Below, piece after piece: positions 12,872 to 25,704 of a stretch of 64,000 nt of DNA. Origin of the DNA: Prosapia bicincta (Eukaryota > Arthropoda > Insecta > Hemiptera > Cercopidae); contig JBAIZL010000002.1 in NCBI GenBank assembly GCA_036971475.1, forward strand, positions 351,982,582-352,046,581, in the 5' to 3' direction. The notes under the pieces were generated by a model. It saw nothing but the letters and a program-made list of their open reading frames with translations. It was not told the origin of the DNA and did not search any database. Made by a program: the position numbers and the translations under genes. Every line of letters begins with the position of its first letter. The first letter of the stretch is position 1.

Positions 12872-13559
12872 GCGGGCTGCACAGAATAGCCCTGCGGGCT
12901 ACCAGTTATACAATGGTCTGGACCTTGTGGGTACATTTTAATAAATTCAGAAACTAAAATAAATTTTAATATTTTATTCAAAGTTTTAAAATTATGTTCT
13001 TTATATTAGTTTCTATTATCTGAAGAAATCGTTATTGTTGGTTCATTTGCATGTCAAATTCTGCTTCAACTATATTTCTAATAAGCATAGGATTTAGGAA
13101 GTGTAGAAATGTAAAGAAATGTGAAGAATAACCAATATAAAGAGCAATATCAACGATACTGAGAATACACAAAAAAACATTGCTATGGAAATAAATACGA
13201 GAACCCGAGCTGCACACAGGCGTGGCAACTAGTGTTAACTAAATGGCCCGATTTATACTCAGGCGTGTTAATATTAAGAAGGATAAGTATTCTTTAAATT
13301 TTTAAAATATTTAAGATAATAAATATGTAAAATAAATAAATAAAATACTACTTACTATTTAAAGCTTAGCTGGTTTCCCTTACATTCACACAACCAACCA
13401 ACCAATATTCACTTCACATTTGTAAAAAAACCTTGTAACTTGAATATATATTTTTTTTAATTACAAAAAAATAACATACTTTGTAATTATTATTAACAAC
13501 AACATATTTCCTAAATCACATCATGTAAAGACAATTGTACAGATCTATGGCCTAGATGT
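12872..13559. other. AT-rich noncoding DNA
   Basis: No gene recognised. Short GC-richer words near 12870-12920 could belong to the neighbouring hAT-like remnant. Confidence 0.45.
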
Positions 13560-13960
13560 AGTGTCATTGGGTTTGCCCATTTACTGCAGTCTCTAACACC
13601 CAACTAAACTAGACAATGGCAAAAGACTAAAATAAGAGGTTTATCTGATTGGCCAGCTGTCAAGCTAGTTATAAATGTTATGAAGGCGATAAAAACCCTT
13701 CTTCATGTAAAACGCAATTTGTGATGCTTTTTAGAGAAAGTATTATGAGGGACAAAAATATCTTTTATTATGGTGACATTATTGAGAGGGAGAAAAAATT
13801 TCTTCGACATGAGTTGCCAATTCATGAGAAATGTGTTACAGGTGTTTATCTGAAGCACGAAGATGATAACACATTAACAATGTGCCAAGCAAACTAAACA
13901 TTACAAAAAAAACATAATTTCTTGAAGCAATGACAATAATCAATGTAGATAAAACCTCGT
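13560..13960 (+). repeat. Single-copy relative of the 106-bp satellite and its flanks
   Basis: At 13840-13895 the sequence GTTTATCTGAAGCACGAAGATG followed by ATAACACATTAACAATGTG resembles one satellite monomer from 25.7-28.0 kb. The downstream flank also matches: TTCTTGAAGCAATGACAATAATCAATGTAGA here against TTCTTGAAGCGGCAACAAAA after the array at 28066. Shared flanks imply a dispersed element whose internal unit was amplified at the other site. An 82-codon frame (13649-13897) crosses it; I do not recognise a protein family. Confidence 0.5.
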
Positions 13961-16900
13961 CTTTGATTATCGGTTTTTGACAAACGCAAACAATGACGTG
14001 AGATTTTAAAACTTTAACAGCTATTGAACCATAATAGCAAGAGTTGCCGAGATGAACATATTGATGATTTAAATGATGTCAATAATAAATGTTCATTATC
14101 ATAAACATAATGATGATTTAAATAATGATAATAATAAATAGATATTTAATAACAATTTCCACAATGCTCCTTTTTCCTTAATGCCCTTATGTTCCTTTTT
14201 TGCTGCCAAATATTTAAGTTTTCCAAATCATTAAGTCTATTTTTAATTATAATTTTTGCAGGTTTAACAGTCTGAAAATGAAATGAACAAGGCAAACTAA
14301 AAAGACAAAATAAGTGACAGTCTAGACACATACTTTCAACTTGAAATATATTCAGTTCAGATCAGATGATTAAATCTAAATGAACTGATGATTTATTAAC
14401 TACTGAGCAAAAGTTCAATAAAAAGTACTATTATCTTGTAAATTGACTATGCTTTTATCTACAGTATTTAAATTTTTTTAAATTTTAAATATTGTCTTAT
14501 TTTTTTAGTATCTTGTTACTCTCTTCCTAATAAATAACAAGTAACAGATTGTTTAGTGAAATACAACTATACAATTCCATGAATGCCATGTTTTTAAATC
14601 AAATATTTCTTCAGTGATTTAAAATAAGCAAAAAACAAATTTTAAACAAATCATATAAAATTTTAAAAATATATGTAAGCATAAACCATGAAATTATCAT
14701 AAAATTAACATAATATTTATTGAACAAACATTATGAACATATTGGAAAGTCTTGATAATAGTTTTCCCTTTGATTATAAAATTGGGTATACTATTTTCAA
14801 AAGAATATAAAAGACTAAGATAAAATTATACCAATTCATTCTTCAACAAATTAAAAATTTAGGTATTAACTAAAAAGTCATGTGTTATAGCGTTTTCTTA
14901 TTGCATTCTTGTCTAAGAGAGAATTATCCAACATTTCAAAAAGTTGCAGAAATACCCAGAAATGCCTATGAATTGTAAGTACTGTGAATATGTAAGTTTA
15001 AAGTAGGAGGGGATAAAACACCTTGATAGATGATATAGATGATTGATCATGACGTCATGTGTGCAGACACATAACTGTACACCTCAAGTAATTATTCTCT
15101 CTGTTAAAGTCGTTAACAGGTGTCCTCTAGTTACCCCTTTTGTAAGAATAATGGTTAGAGAGAGGTGGAATGATATAGTCCTAAGGAAACCTAATGCCAT
15201 ATAATCCCTTGGTACTGCGTACAGAAGAAAGTTATAGCATTGCTGTAAAAGTGTTGTATACATGAATTGGACCTATTCTCAATGAAGATGAAGAGATGGA
15301 TCTTCAGCCGATACCGTACTCATTTACACTACTAAACTAGTACTGATTTTTATTAATTGGTTCGTTCAAGGAGGAATTAAATGGGATAAAGTTCTTGAAT
15401 AAGCAAAATTTATAATTATGAACAAAACCTTTTAAAACAACAAATTCTTTCTACAATAGGTATGAAAGTTGATATTAACCATTGGAATAATTGTATACAT
15501 TTGTCTTGAAATTATGTTAAAAAATAGAAACAGCTTTAATAGATTAATTACATTTTTTTTCTTAAGGTAAAGTTGTTTATAACTATTGATACACCATTGT
15601 GAAAGCAAAGGTGTATGATTGTAGGGAATAAGTGGCTGTGTAAATAAATAATGACTTGGGACAGGGAGAGAACATAGACATCTCGACAAAACAAAAGAAG
15701 AAGTTGTATATCTTTCAGGTAGAGCTGGCCAGCAAGGTTTAAAATTGTACAATATGATAAGCATGTACATAACATGATATATTACTTTAAAAAAACCTTG
15801 AATTTAAAAACTAATCTATATACTTGAAAAAGCACCAAAAAATATTTCAATATGTTGGGGAGAAAAACTGTTACTAATAAATAATTGAGATTAAAATTTC
15901 TTCCAATAAAAATTGTAGATTTTTACATATTATAAGATAAACAATAAAAAATTAACAAGCTTTTTCCTAACAGTGGTAAAACACGAAAATTATATTTATA
16001 CATTTTTTTCCATACGACGAATTACTGATAAAAGAAATTCGGTTGATATATAATGCTTACAAGCATACAAAATATAGACTTTATTAGATACTGCAAATAC
16101 AACCTGTATTGCAAAATGTTATTATTCAGAAGTCATAAAGCCAAATGGCCATACATAAAACCTTAAATGTATATGGTGCTGGGGGTACAACAAGCAGTTG
16201 AGTCACTATGGAAAATGAGTGTGTATCATTGGTAATGGTTACCACTATGCCCACCACATAATGGTCTATTAAACAAGGTGATTCTATAAAATACTAGTGA
16301 CCGTGAAAAATATTCTAAGTGATACTAATTTAGAAGTCAAGTCACTCTGGTTTCACCTGTGAATTTAGAAAGTTAAAGCTGGTAAAACTACATGATTTAA
16401 TAGCAAAAGAGATTCATTGGGAGTTGTTACAGTCCACACGCACCTTGTTAAATATTTATAACATTGTCTATAGTAATAAATTAGTTTGGATCAAGATTAA
16501 ATACACCCTGTCATGGCTCCCAATTGGGGGTTTGCAGTTTAAACAGAGTTAGGTATTCAGCACTCGCTTGTTAATGCTTAACATCTGTATTGAGGCACTC
16601 TTAGGTTCATTGAGATTATGTTCATGCATTACAGTGGTAGGAATGGTGTAATCATGTGGCATTTGTATTAAATAAGCATTTGCAGTCAATGAGTAATTGA
16701 AACACTTAAAAAAATGAATCCTAAATATTTAGAGTTCAAAAATATCTTTCTTAAATGTTCATCAATTTCTCTCTAAAAATATCTAAATATACACATTCAT
16801 TATAATTTGGACAGTGTAACAAACTGTCATTGGAAAGCCCTTCCATTAGTTTTTATTCTATTTTTAAAAAAAACATTTTCTAAATATTTTTACGAGTTGC

Positions 16901-16990
16901 TGTTAACTTTAGAATCCATTTCTTCATATAACATCATACTAATTTTTCAAGTGCAACAGAAAATAACATTATAAAGAAAAATGAACTTTT
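13961..16990. other. AT-rich noncoding DNA, no gene seen
   Basis: About 3 kb with only scattered open frames up to 112 codons on the minus strand (15432-15770) that lack recognisable motifs. Because channel exons follow immediately to the right on the minus strand, the left part could be intron, but I found no further channel exon here. Confidence 0.5.
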
Positions 16991-17030
16991 CTCAACCTTA
17001 AAAATTGGAACTTTGAGTGCAAATAATCAC

Positions 17031-18313
17031 CTGATTTTTATCCAGTTCACAATTTTTGTATCCTTGCTCGCCCTCATTTTGAAATGTAACAATAACAACA
17101 CCTACGAAGATGTTGACCATGAAAAAAGCAATGATAATAATATAAATAATATAATAAGCTGCAACTATTGGTCGAAAATTGTGGATAGGTCCTTGGCCTT
17201 CTTCATTTGAGTCAATAGATTTGTAAAGCATCTGAAACCCATAAAAAGAAATTTATATACATACATGTAAAAAGTAGCAAAACATTCTGATTGATATTAG
17301 GATATGCAGTGGCATAGCCAGGACAATGTTTTGGAGGGGGGATGACACAGAGGGTCTGGGGGGGGGGGAATCTTCCTGGGGAAATTTTGAATGTTTTTAT
17401 AGCTAGAAATTATATTTTATTTTATTTTGATACTTGAAATTACACAATTCTTGGGTCATTGTGAAGCTATTTTGCTAAAAACCTAGCTCTGTTTTATAGG
17501 TTAATATTTTTCTGCTAAAATTATTTGATTTTTGGGAGGGGATACTTTCCCCCTTTTGTCTCTCCCTGGCTACACTCCTGAGCATATGGATAGCACTTAC
17601 AGTGCAGTAAAAAGGCACAGTGTTAGATTGTTAGTACAGTCTACTTTGAGTCAGTTTACATGTAGGAAATTGAATGCTTTATTGAAGGCACTGCATTAGG
17701 CTGTAATACCTTCTACTCTCAGTTAATGTACATTTCTTATAGGTAATTGGATGGTGCAAGATTTTGTTTTCTATTTATAGTTGTGAGTAGTGTTTTTGTT
17801 ATGAAATCTATAAATAAACGTTATACACAGGTTGAATATTTGTTGATGAAAATCAATATGCTCGTGACAAAAGATTAGCGAAACTTCCAGTTGGAACTTT
17901 CCAGTGAGTCATAAAAAAGTAAATATCCTTGATGAAGTTTATTAGTCCAAAAAAAACTTGTTTTTTAAATGTTGCATTTTGGCCTCTTCATACTACGAGA
18001 TGTAAAACACCTTATTTTATAAGAACATAAGACTTATAATATTTATTTTTTTATTTGTTTATTTTTCAATATAAAATATTGTAACTTACACCATTTTTCT
18101 TCAATATTTATTTCAACTAACCTGATGTATATAGGAAAAATAATACTTTCCATACTTGTACCTACCCAGGCCAGCCTTCAAATGTAGATACTGTGAACAG
18201 TATAAGCATGGCATCTGGAACATCATCAAATTGAAACCTATTTTCTTCCCATTTTCTTTCTTCAATTTCTGGATTTCCAAATATCTCCTTTCTCAAATAC
18301 CAAGTAAGATCCT
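17031..18313 (-). pseudogene. L-type calcium channel alpha-1 subunit, two exons, frame broken
   Basis: Two minus-strand exons encode part of domain III of a voltage-gated calcium channel pore subunit. Exon A (18166-18313, after acceptor TTGTTACAG, before donor GTAGGT) gives the pore-loop segment [11 protein letters not shown]. Exon B (17031-17231, after TTTCAG, before GTGATT) gives the IIIS6 helix [12 protein letters not shown] and then CELDKNQ, a signature of the L-type (Ca-alpha1D) branch. Exon A changes frame midway: [11 protein letters not shown] is in one frame and [11 protein letters not shown] onward in another, consistent with one extra T. The spliced junction with exon B is also out of frame by one base. 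Near-invariant residues differ (GVVIVTFQ for [16 protein letters not shown] for GEQEYKNC). Either a decayed duplicate or a real gene with assembly indels. Other exons were not found in the window. Confidence 0.8.
17307..17580. mobile_element. Short hAT-type MITE inside the channel intron
   Basis: The left end CAGTGGCATAGCCAGGA and the right end TCCCTGGCTACACTCCTG form terminal inverted repeats. Flanks are AGGATATG (17299-17306) and AGCATATG (17581-17588), an 8-bp duplication with one mismatch, as expected for hAT. The interior has G-runs near the left end and no coding capacity. Confidence 0.85.
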
Positions 18314-19449
18314 CTGTAACAAAAATAAGGTTATGGAATATTTTCAAAATAAACAGATTTTACTTTCAATAAAAAAAGGTATCAGATTTGGCTAAAACAA
18401 AAAAAAACTGTATTATATACTGCAGTTAATTATGCACAGAAAAGTATAATTAAATAATATACTTTTATTTTAAAACAAACCATTTTTACTTATTCTAAAT
18501 AGGTTTTCAAATTACCTTAATCGTACACAGTTTTCTTTTAATTAATGCAGGTTTTACAAAATTTCTTTAGTAACACTGAGTGGCTTATTTTGAATAATTT
18601 AAATTCATGTGAATTTGTTTCAAGCTATTTATTTGTAAAAATAAGTCCTAGTTTAGTATGTCTTTTCTAGAACTCTGTTTTGGTTTCAACTAATTTCAAC
18701 CTAATTTCTATCAGTTTCTTCAGTTAATCAGTCCTTAGCATTTACCTAAATTAATTGAAACAGAAATATTTTACAAATAAGCTATCATTTTCATTTAAGA
18801 GTTTATATTATACTGCCAATATAATATCTCAGTATACATTAGCTCGACTTTTATCCCTCCTAGGCTTATTAATAAGTGTGCCTTCCTGCACCAGATTGAT
18901 AGCACTCAACTACAGACAATTTATAACTTGTTAACTTTTTTAAATATAAATAATTAGAAACATGATTTGCTACTGTGACATGAAAAACAAATGTTTTACA
19001 GTAATAATTCTACATTTTTATATTTCACTATAAAGAAATTATTAATTAGCAAATTTCACTATACCACAAAATGTTAGTTTATTTTAAAGCTCTCAGCTTC
19101 ACAAGGGAACTAAAACTTAACTTTGACAAAACATTAAAAACCTTTATGACAGCAAAATATTTTTATCATGGGATTAATTAAGTTATCTTAAAATAAAAAA
19201 GATGCTTAGAGTTTACTTAATTCACCAAGTACAAAAAATTTAATCAAACAAATTAAAAATCAGAAAGATCAATTATACCACGTACTAGTGGCATTATATA
19301 CCTCTCAAAACATGTACTTAGTTAATTATTACAACAGGAAATTACAAGTATTAGAAGACCTGTTTCTTTCAGTGGATCCTAGCTCAGGTTAATAACATGT
19401 ATGGAAATGAGGAGGCCGATTAATTAAAAATGAAACTGAAAAAAAATAT
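18314..19449. other. AT-rich noncoding DNA, probably intron
   Basis: Upstream of channel exon A on the minus strand. No further exon, repeat or RNA gene recognised. Confidence 0.5.
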
Positions 19450-19910
19450 AAAGTACTACTTTCAGTATCACTTGGCAAAAAGCCACTACTTACTAATATT
19501 TTTCAGCAGACGTGTTTCACACTAGGTCAGTGCATTGTTCAATGCTGTGAGTCATGAACAAAACTCTTGTGTAAAATATTAGTAAGTAGTGGTTTTTTAC
19601 CAAGTGATACCAAAAGTAGTAATTTATAAAAATAACCTTAAGATGTACAACACAAAAACTGCAAGTTTTAAAACTTGCCGTTTTTGTGTTGTACATCTTG
19701 AGGTTCTTGTATAAATTACACTTTTTGTATCAACTTAACTTAACAAACAAACGACTACTTACTGATTTATTCAGCAGGCCCGTTTCACGCTAGGTCAGCG
19801 CATTGTTTAATGCTGTAGATTACTGACAAGACTCTGGCAGTATTGAATAACCTATCGCAAAATTCTGACCTACTGAATAAATCAGTAAGTAGTGGTTTTT
19901 TAGCCAAGTT
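19450..19910. repeat. Cluster of three nested foldback hairpins
   Basis: Hairpin 1 (about 19455-19615): ATCACTTGGCAAAAAGCCAC with CTACTTACTAATATTT mirrored by AAATATTAGTAAGTAGTGG and ACCAAGTGAT. Hairpin 2 (about 19638-19710): AAGATGTACAACACAAAAAC mirrored by GTTTTTGTGTTGTACATCTT. Hairpin 3 (about 19755-19900): CTACTTACTGATTTATTCAG mirrored by CTGAATAAATCAGTAAGTAG. Hairpins 1 and 3 share the internal sequence around CACTAGGTCAGTGCATTGTT / CGCTAGGTCAGCGCATTGTT, so they are copies of one MITE family flanking a palindrome. Confidence 0.85.
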
Positions 19911-21901
19911 AATGCAAAAGAGTGTAATACAAGTTTTAATTGTAAAAATTTCAATTTCAAGACATTTGCTGATGTTAATGCAGCAGAAAAAAAATTCATT
20001 AAAAAAATTTTAATCCTATAACTCAGGGGAAAACATTTTGTTTTTATTGTATTAATTCAGTTTACCGCAACCTACATTTTTTGTAGTTATAAATGTAGGG
20101 ATATTGACTCAGGGCAAGGAACTGGAGTTAAGAGGCTTATAAACTGAATGTTTATAAATCATAATTCACAAATCAAAACAGCTCTAGTAATTTATATTAT
20201 TTTTTTTTAAAGTGTCAATTTAATAACATGAACTCTTACATATTTTTTGGATATTGATAAAGTTGGCACAGTTTGAGAGAAACTGCCATAAATAATGAGC
20301 AAAAGATAAATTAAAATAACCATTGCCAAACTGAAGAAAGAACACCTGAACATTTGCTGATGGTTATTGATAGTTTAGTTAAAATAGTAGCTCATTATAA
20401 GGATATTCAGTTCTTTCCTGAACATATTCTCAACTTTTCAGTCATACAAGACAAGCTTTTTAAACGCAGCATTCAGTTTCTTTCATTGAATTGGTAATTC
20501 AGGAAAGCCAGTTTTGCATAACTCTATACTTATATGAATTAAAATACAAAGTTTTTTTTTCCATAGTAACTTAGTGCAGCCTCTCACAGGCTTGTACACA
20601 TTTTCTGGGAAATGGCCCATCATCTCCAAAACCTCTGCTATTTTCTTCACATCTTCCATGAGACTACTGTAGTAAGTTTGTGACCTTCACTGAGATAAGC
20701 GTTGGTGAGTGCCATATTTTTTTTCCAGAAATCACTGTCCCACAGGGACATAGACTAATTAATCATATAATTTTTTAATACTTTCTAGAAGTGAGGCTCG
20801 TAGTAGTAATATCAATTGAAAAGAATGAATCTTAACATGACTATGGAAAATTGGTTCACAAGCCTTCAGTTAGCAAAAAATCTTTTCTGGATGTCTTACC
20901 ATAGTGTCTTGCATGTCAATGAAAAATGACAACTGGAACATTACTTTTTACAATGCATGTTAATGCTTCTACAAATAACAAAGTGGTAAACTCTGAGCAA
21001 TCAACTGTTACAATCAGATGAATGTAGAAGTTGATGCATTTGATCAGTGCACTCATAATTCCTATATTCTTAGAAGAACAAAGCACTGGTCTCAATGTTT
21101 TTCTGCAGCATCAGACAAGATAGAAAATAATGAAAACACAAATAACAACTCTTCCTATTCTAAACACAGAATAAAACCAAAACCCTCTCTCACCAGGTCC
21201 CAGTATCAACTTAATTAAGTGGAAAAACTCATAGAGCAAAGACTCACACAACCAATATCATCAACTCACACAGGCTTAATTTAGAAGATGTTGAAAACAA
21301 ACCCTAACAGGAACTATAGATCTGAAAATATACATGTATGTGCCTTGAATGAGAAAGTGACTGAATTTTCTTCTTTCAAGAGATATTTTTATATCTCATG
21401 CCAAAAGACTAATTCATAATGTTTCGGGTGTTTACTTAGAGATTTTCTCAAGAGTTCCAAAAATTAATTACCAAAGATAATTTGTCCTCCTCATTTGCAA
21501 AATTTTGGCTAAGGTAACATAATTGTGATTATAACATTGCACTAACTTCGACTTCTAACAATTATCCTTTTTTATGATTTAGAATAATATTTTTATTGAT
21601 TACCCACTTACATATATATTTGCACAAGAATTCAGAATCTTATCTTCGATATGCACAAATGTTTGTTTTTAATGTGTTTAATTCAATAATTTATTAATTA
21701 CAGGTGTTTGTATTTTCTTGGCATAAAACTCCTCCTTAAAAATCTCAAACAACACACAAACTGCAAGTTTCAATAATTTCTTTATATATGTATATATGCA
21801 TAATACATATATCATATATATACTATTTGCCAACAAACATTTTCTGAATTATAGATTTAATAAATTATTCTTGAACTTATATATAGCCTAAAGTTATTAG
21901 C
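19911..21901. other. AT-rich noncoding DNA
   Basis: No gene recognised. A 66-codon plus-strand frame at 21018-21218 is low in complexity and has no known motif. Confidence 0.5.
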
Positions 21902-22093
21902 CTTATAAAGTTATTATATGTTAATTGTAAACAAATATTCCACCATTAACTGCAATTAATTATTACCTTGTGTGATAATTTACTTTGAGTGGTTCGACAA
22001 TGGTCAAGTGACCGAAAGGTGCCTCATTAAAAGGTAAAAATTAATTGCACTTATTAATATTTTTTACAATTAACATATAGTAACTTTATGAAG
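21902..22093. mobile_element. Foldback MITE, about 190 bases
   Basis: The left arm TATATGTTAATTGTAAAC and the right arm TTTACAATTAACATATAG are near-perfect complements, continued outward by CTTATAAAGTTA and TAACTTTATGAAG, and inward by AATTAATTATTACCTT and AAGGTAAAAATTAATT. The loop holds GTGGTTCGACAATGGTCAAG. No coding capacity. Confidence 0.8.
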
Positions 22094-22314
22094 TCAGTGC
22101 AATGGAATAAGAATGGATAATTTTAAATATCACACACATACATATGTATGTATATATGTATAAGAAAATATACAAGAATATAGAAATACAAGAATAATTT
22201 AATAACTTATTGAATCTAAAATTCAAAGACTTTTGTTGGGAAATATTACCAACACCATCAGTAGTAATATCAACAATAATATTGACATAATAATAACAAT
22301 AATATTACATCATA

Positions 22315-22319
22315 ATAAC

Positions 22320-22357
<38 letters not shown>

Positions 22358-22395
22358 GTTATTATTATTATTATTATTATATCAATAATATTTTA
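22315..22395. repeat. (AAT)n/(ATT)n mirrored trinucleotide tract
   Basis: A run of AAT units switches to ATT units at about 22350, so the tract is self-complementary as a whole. Confidence 0.9.
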
Positions 22396-24401
22396 ACTTC
22401 AAAGTTTGTGTTAGCCGATGTCAATAAAACTAATGTATTGTTCTAGGAATGTTTATTCTGCATATTTCCTCCCTTGTTATATCATTATATCCCAATATTG
22501 GTGATAAAATATAAATATAAATATTGACCCTAATTTAAAAGTAAATTTTTCTGGGAAAGAGAGATGAAGAAATACAACTGACCTTGCACGTTTCTTTGGT
22601 CTAAAAACAAATAACCCTATGAGTTGGATGATAAATGATTATTATTATTTGATTGTTCAACTATTATATGAAAGAAATAACATCGAGAAAGAAACAACTA
22701 TATTTGTATAAAACAAAATTTTAAATAATATTCTTAAAACTTGCAGTAACAAATAATAAAATATAACACATGCAACGACAAACTTCCAGTTAATATAAAT
22801 GTGTTAAGCATAAATAGATTTTTTTTTAAAATGATGTCAGACAACAATTTATAACATGTCTACTTGCTATAAATGTTACAGAAAATAATAAATTTATAAC
22901 TGTAGTAAAAAACCCCCAACAATTAAAGTTACAAAACTAGCTATTCTTTATTTTAATCTCTGTCCAAATATTTGTGAACAAAAACGTTAATCAAACACCT
23001 TGCCAAAAATCGAATTATACCAAAAATGAAAATAAATACATAAGTTGCTATGTTCTTTAGGGGTGCTTAATTTTTTTTTACTTAGAGCCTAAACATAAAT
23101 AGGTCATCATAGCATTAGTTTTTAACAAAATAAACAATAACAGGCCAGATTGGTAGTGGTTATGGTTGTAGTTTAGAGGCTCCGGGCCTAAATTAAACAC
23201 TAACTTTTGGTATAATGTTGTTAGTTTTAGTTTACTTTCATGTCTTGCAACAGCTGTGAAATGAGTTAAAACAATTTTCACAAAAACACATATTATCCTG
23301 AAATAATTTCAACTTAACAAACTTCGAAACTGATGAAACATTTAGCTTACTCAGTGTTTAATAATGCCGATTTTTTAACCTATTTATCTAGAGTTACTGG
23401 AGCTTTGTCCAAAATGAAGGGATTTTGCCAAAATTTAGGTTTGCATTCACTGTCAGCAGTCATTTTAATCATTCTAAGTGAGACTCTCTTTATTTGTATT
23501 GTGCAAGGCGTGTAATTTATAACATTCAAAAGAAATGTGTACAAATAAGCGCAAGTAAATATGTGAAAAACTACAGGTCTACACAAACCTCATTGCACTT
23601 TTTATGATGGATGTGCAGTAGCAAAGCAAAAGAAGAAAGAGCTTTTCCCTAAAACTAGATTGAATTTGCTATAATTGTCTCATAGTGTTAAAATTGATAG
23701 TGTAGTTAAGTAAAAAGTAGTAGTATTTTGTTTCATTATTGCAATTTCTCTTAAGCCTGGATAGTATTAATCACATACTCTAAAATATTTCATCTGCTAA
23801 GGCTTCTACATATTTATATGGCTCAACAAGTCTGCACAATTAAAATGCAATGTCATTTGTGTAATACTGTAAGTGCCTCTTGCAATACAATACCTTTTAA
23901 TATAAACTATTTATATTGCAGCATTTACATACTTTTTTTCATGTTCAAGAACATCTAATTGGCCAGAAAAGCAAAAGCTGTGTTTTAAGAATAATTTGTG
24001 CAAAAAACTTTGTTTAGAATTTTTATTAAATAAATTATTTTGCTTTAAGATTTCTTTTGATATTTTTACCACCCTTTAAACAGCTTCCATTTTGAAATCT
24101 GTAAATAGGATAAAAGATATAGCAAAACTGATTTCATACTAGAGGTTAACATTATACTGAAAGTTCAGTACAAAATAGTTTCAAAAAATCCCCAAATATT
24201 TTTCATAAATAAAAATTCAACAACGATTATATTGTATAGTAGTGAATTTATATATGTTTTATGAACACAAATAGGAATAATAATTATTTTCACCTAAATA
24301 TTTTAAAACTTTATAAGAGTTTATTAGAAAACAGAAATTATATTATTTCTTATTTCATCTTCCCCTTATGTTACTAGTTTATAGCTATACTATTGGATAT
24401 G
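22396..24401. other. AT-rich noncoding DNA, no gene seen
   Basis: Only short open frames (up to 68 codons) lacking recognisable motifs. Confidence 0.5.
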
Positions 24402-25330
24402 CAGTGGAGTCTCAATAATTCGAAGTAGATGGGACCAAGACCCCCTCGGATTACCGAAAACTCGGATTATATGGAAATACATTCCTGTACATTAGAAAAA
24501 TCAGAAGTTCTAATGAACCCTAATAATACAATTAAGAATGCACAAAATACATTTGTATACTTTATTGATTACAGTACTTACACAAATATAGGTTGTTTTG
24601 GAATCCATTGTTTGTCACGGTTGCTACGTTTTTTGGAAAAAGTTCTTCTGGGTCTTCTGGGTTTGCTTATCAGATCGTTTTAGTGCTACAGTGTCTTAGC
24701 AGAAGCACATCTGTTGGCGTGGTGTCTGTCTGTTGTCCAATATAGTGTACTGCAGTTTCCAAGGTAGTTGATTTTTCACCATGATTAATTTTTTTAATAA
24801 CTCAATAAACTATTTCATTATGACTCAGGATTTTATTCTACCACTTACCTGATGTTTCTTCCTTTATTTTGTTCCATAATTTGGTTATCTAGTATACAAC
24901 TCCTTCAACTCTAATTTTTGTTTACAAAGCCTACAATGCTTTCTGCCCCTTCAGTCGCTTACAAGAGAGATTGTAAAAGATAACGTGTATATTTTCTTCA
25001 TACATTCAAAAACATACTGATCCATCGGCTGGATTAGTCTTCTAACATATTTACAGGAAGATATAAAGCACGGATATTATCAGAGCACATTTGATCTTCA
25101 TCGGAATGCGATGGTGCTTTGTCTAACAGTAAAATAGCCATCCCAGGCAAATTGTCTACTTTTAAAAACCTTGCAGTTTGAGGCACAAACTCATTAAAAA
25201 ACCTTTTTTGGAATAGTTCTCTATCCACGCAATCAGCACTTTAGTCCATACATGATATCGGTGCAGCTTAGCCGACTCGATTTTAACAGAAGCTCAAAAA
25301 ATTGGGACAAGGAATTTCAAGACTCTACTG
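24402..25330 (-). mobile_element. Tigger-type deletion derivative
   Basis: Left end CAGTGGAGTCTCAATAATTC, right end complementary (TTTCAAGACTCTACTG, followed by TA at 25331-25332). The base pair before the left end is TG, probably a mutated TA. The total length of 929 bases is far short of a full Tigger, and only a scrap of transposase remains inside. The end sequence differs from the element at 4050, so this is a second Tigger family; 7721 looks like another member. Confidence 0.8.
25034..25228 (-). pseudogene. Tigger transposase fragment (second catalytic Asp region)
   Basis: The minus-strand frame reads FFNEFVPQTARFLK then AILLLDKAPSHSDED and IRALYLPVN, the conserved block around the second catalytic Asp of DDE_1 transposases (LLLDNAPSHP and FLPPN in typical members). 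Everything before and after this block is deleted. Confidence 0.8.
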
Positions 25331-25704
25331 TACTGTATACAATAATATGTGATACTTGCATATAGATTTACCGTTTTGTTTTATTAGAACGGCTGTTTAG
25401 GAAAATGAATCTCATTATTAATTGAGACTGTAATTCAGTTGACCCATTGAGGATTACATTATTCTTTAACTGAGAAATCTAGAGGCACGAATTAAAGTAT
25501 CATGTCAAGTGGTCACTGCAACTGAATTGTGTTGCTCTAATGCACAACTGAATGATAAAGTGATAAAATACTAGAGTAGGAGGTTGATATAAATGGTAAT
25601 CTGACTAGTTAGTTATAAATTAAAAAAAAAAAAAAAAATCCAACTTTATGTGTCTTGTTATTCTGAGAAACCATTAGAACAGTTAACTAAAGTGACACTT
25701 TTGA
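25331..25704. other. AT-rich spacer before the satellite
   Basis: Contains a poly-A run at about 25620-25638. No gene. Part of it may be the left flank of the element from which the satellite was amplified. Confidence 0.5.

Noticed and set aside
15432..15775. 112- and 75-codon minus-strand frames
   Set aside because: Overlapping frames in AT-rich DNA without domains, splice pattern or composition of a gene.
22020..22060. Short regulatory RNA stem in AT-rich DNA
   Set aside because: The stem is explained by the foldback MITE at 21902-22093.
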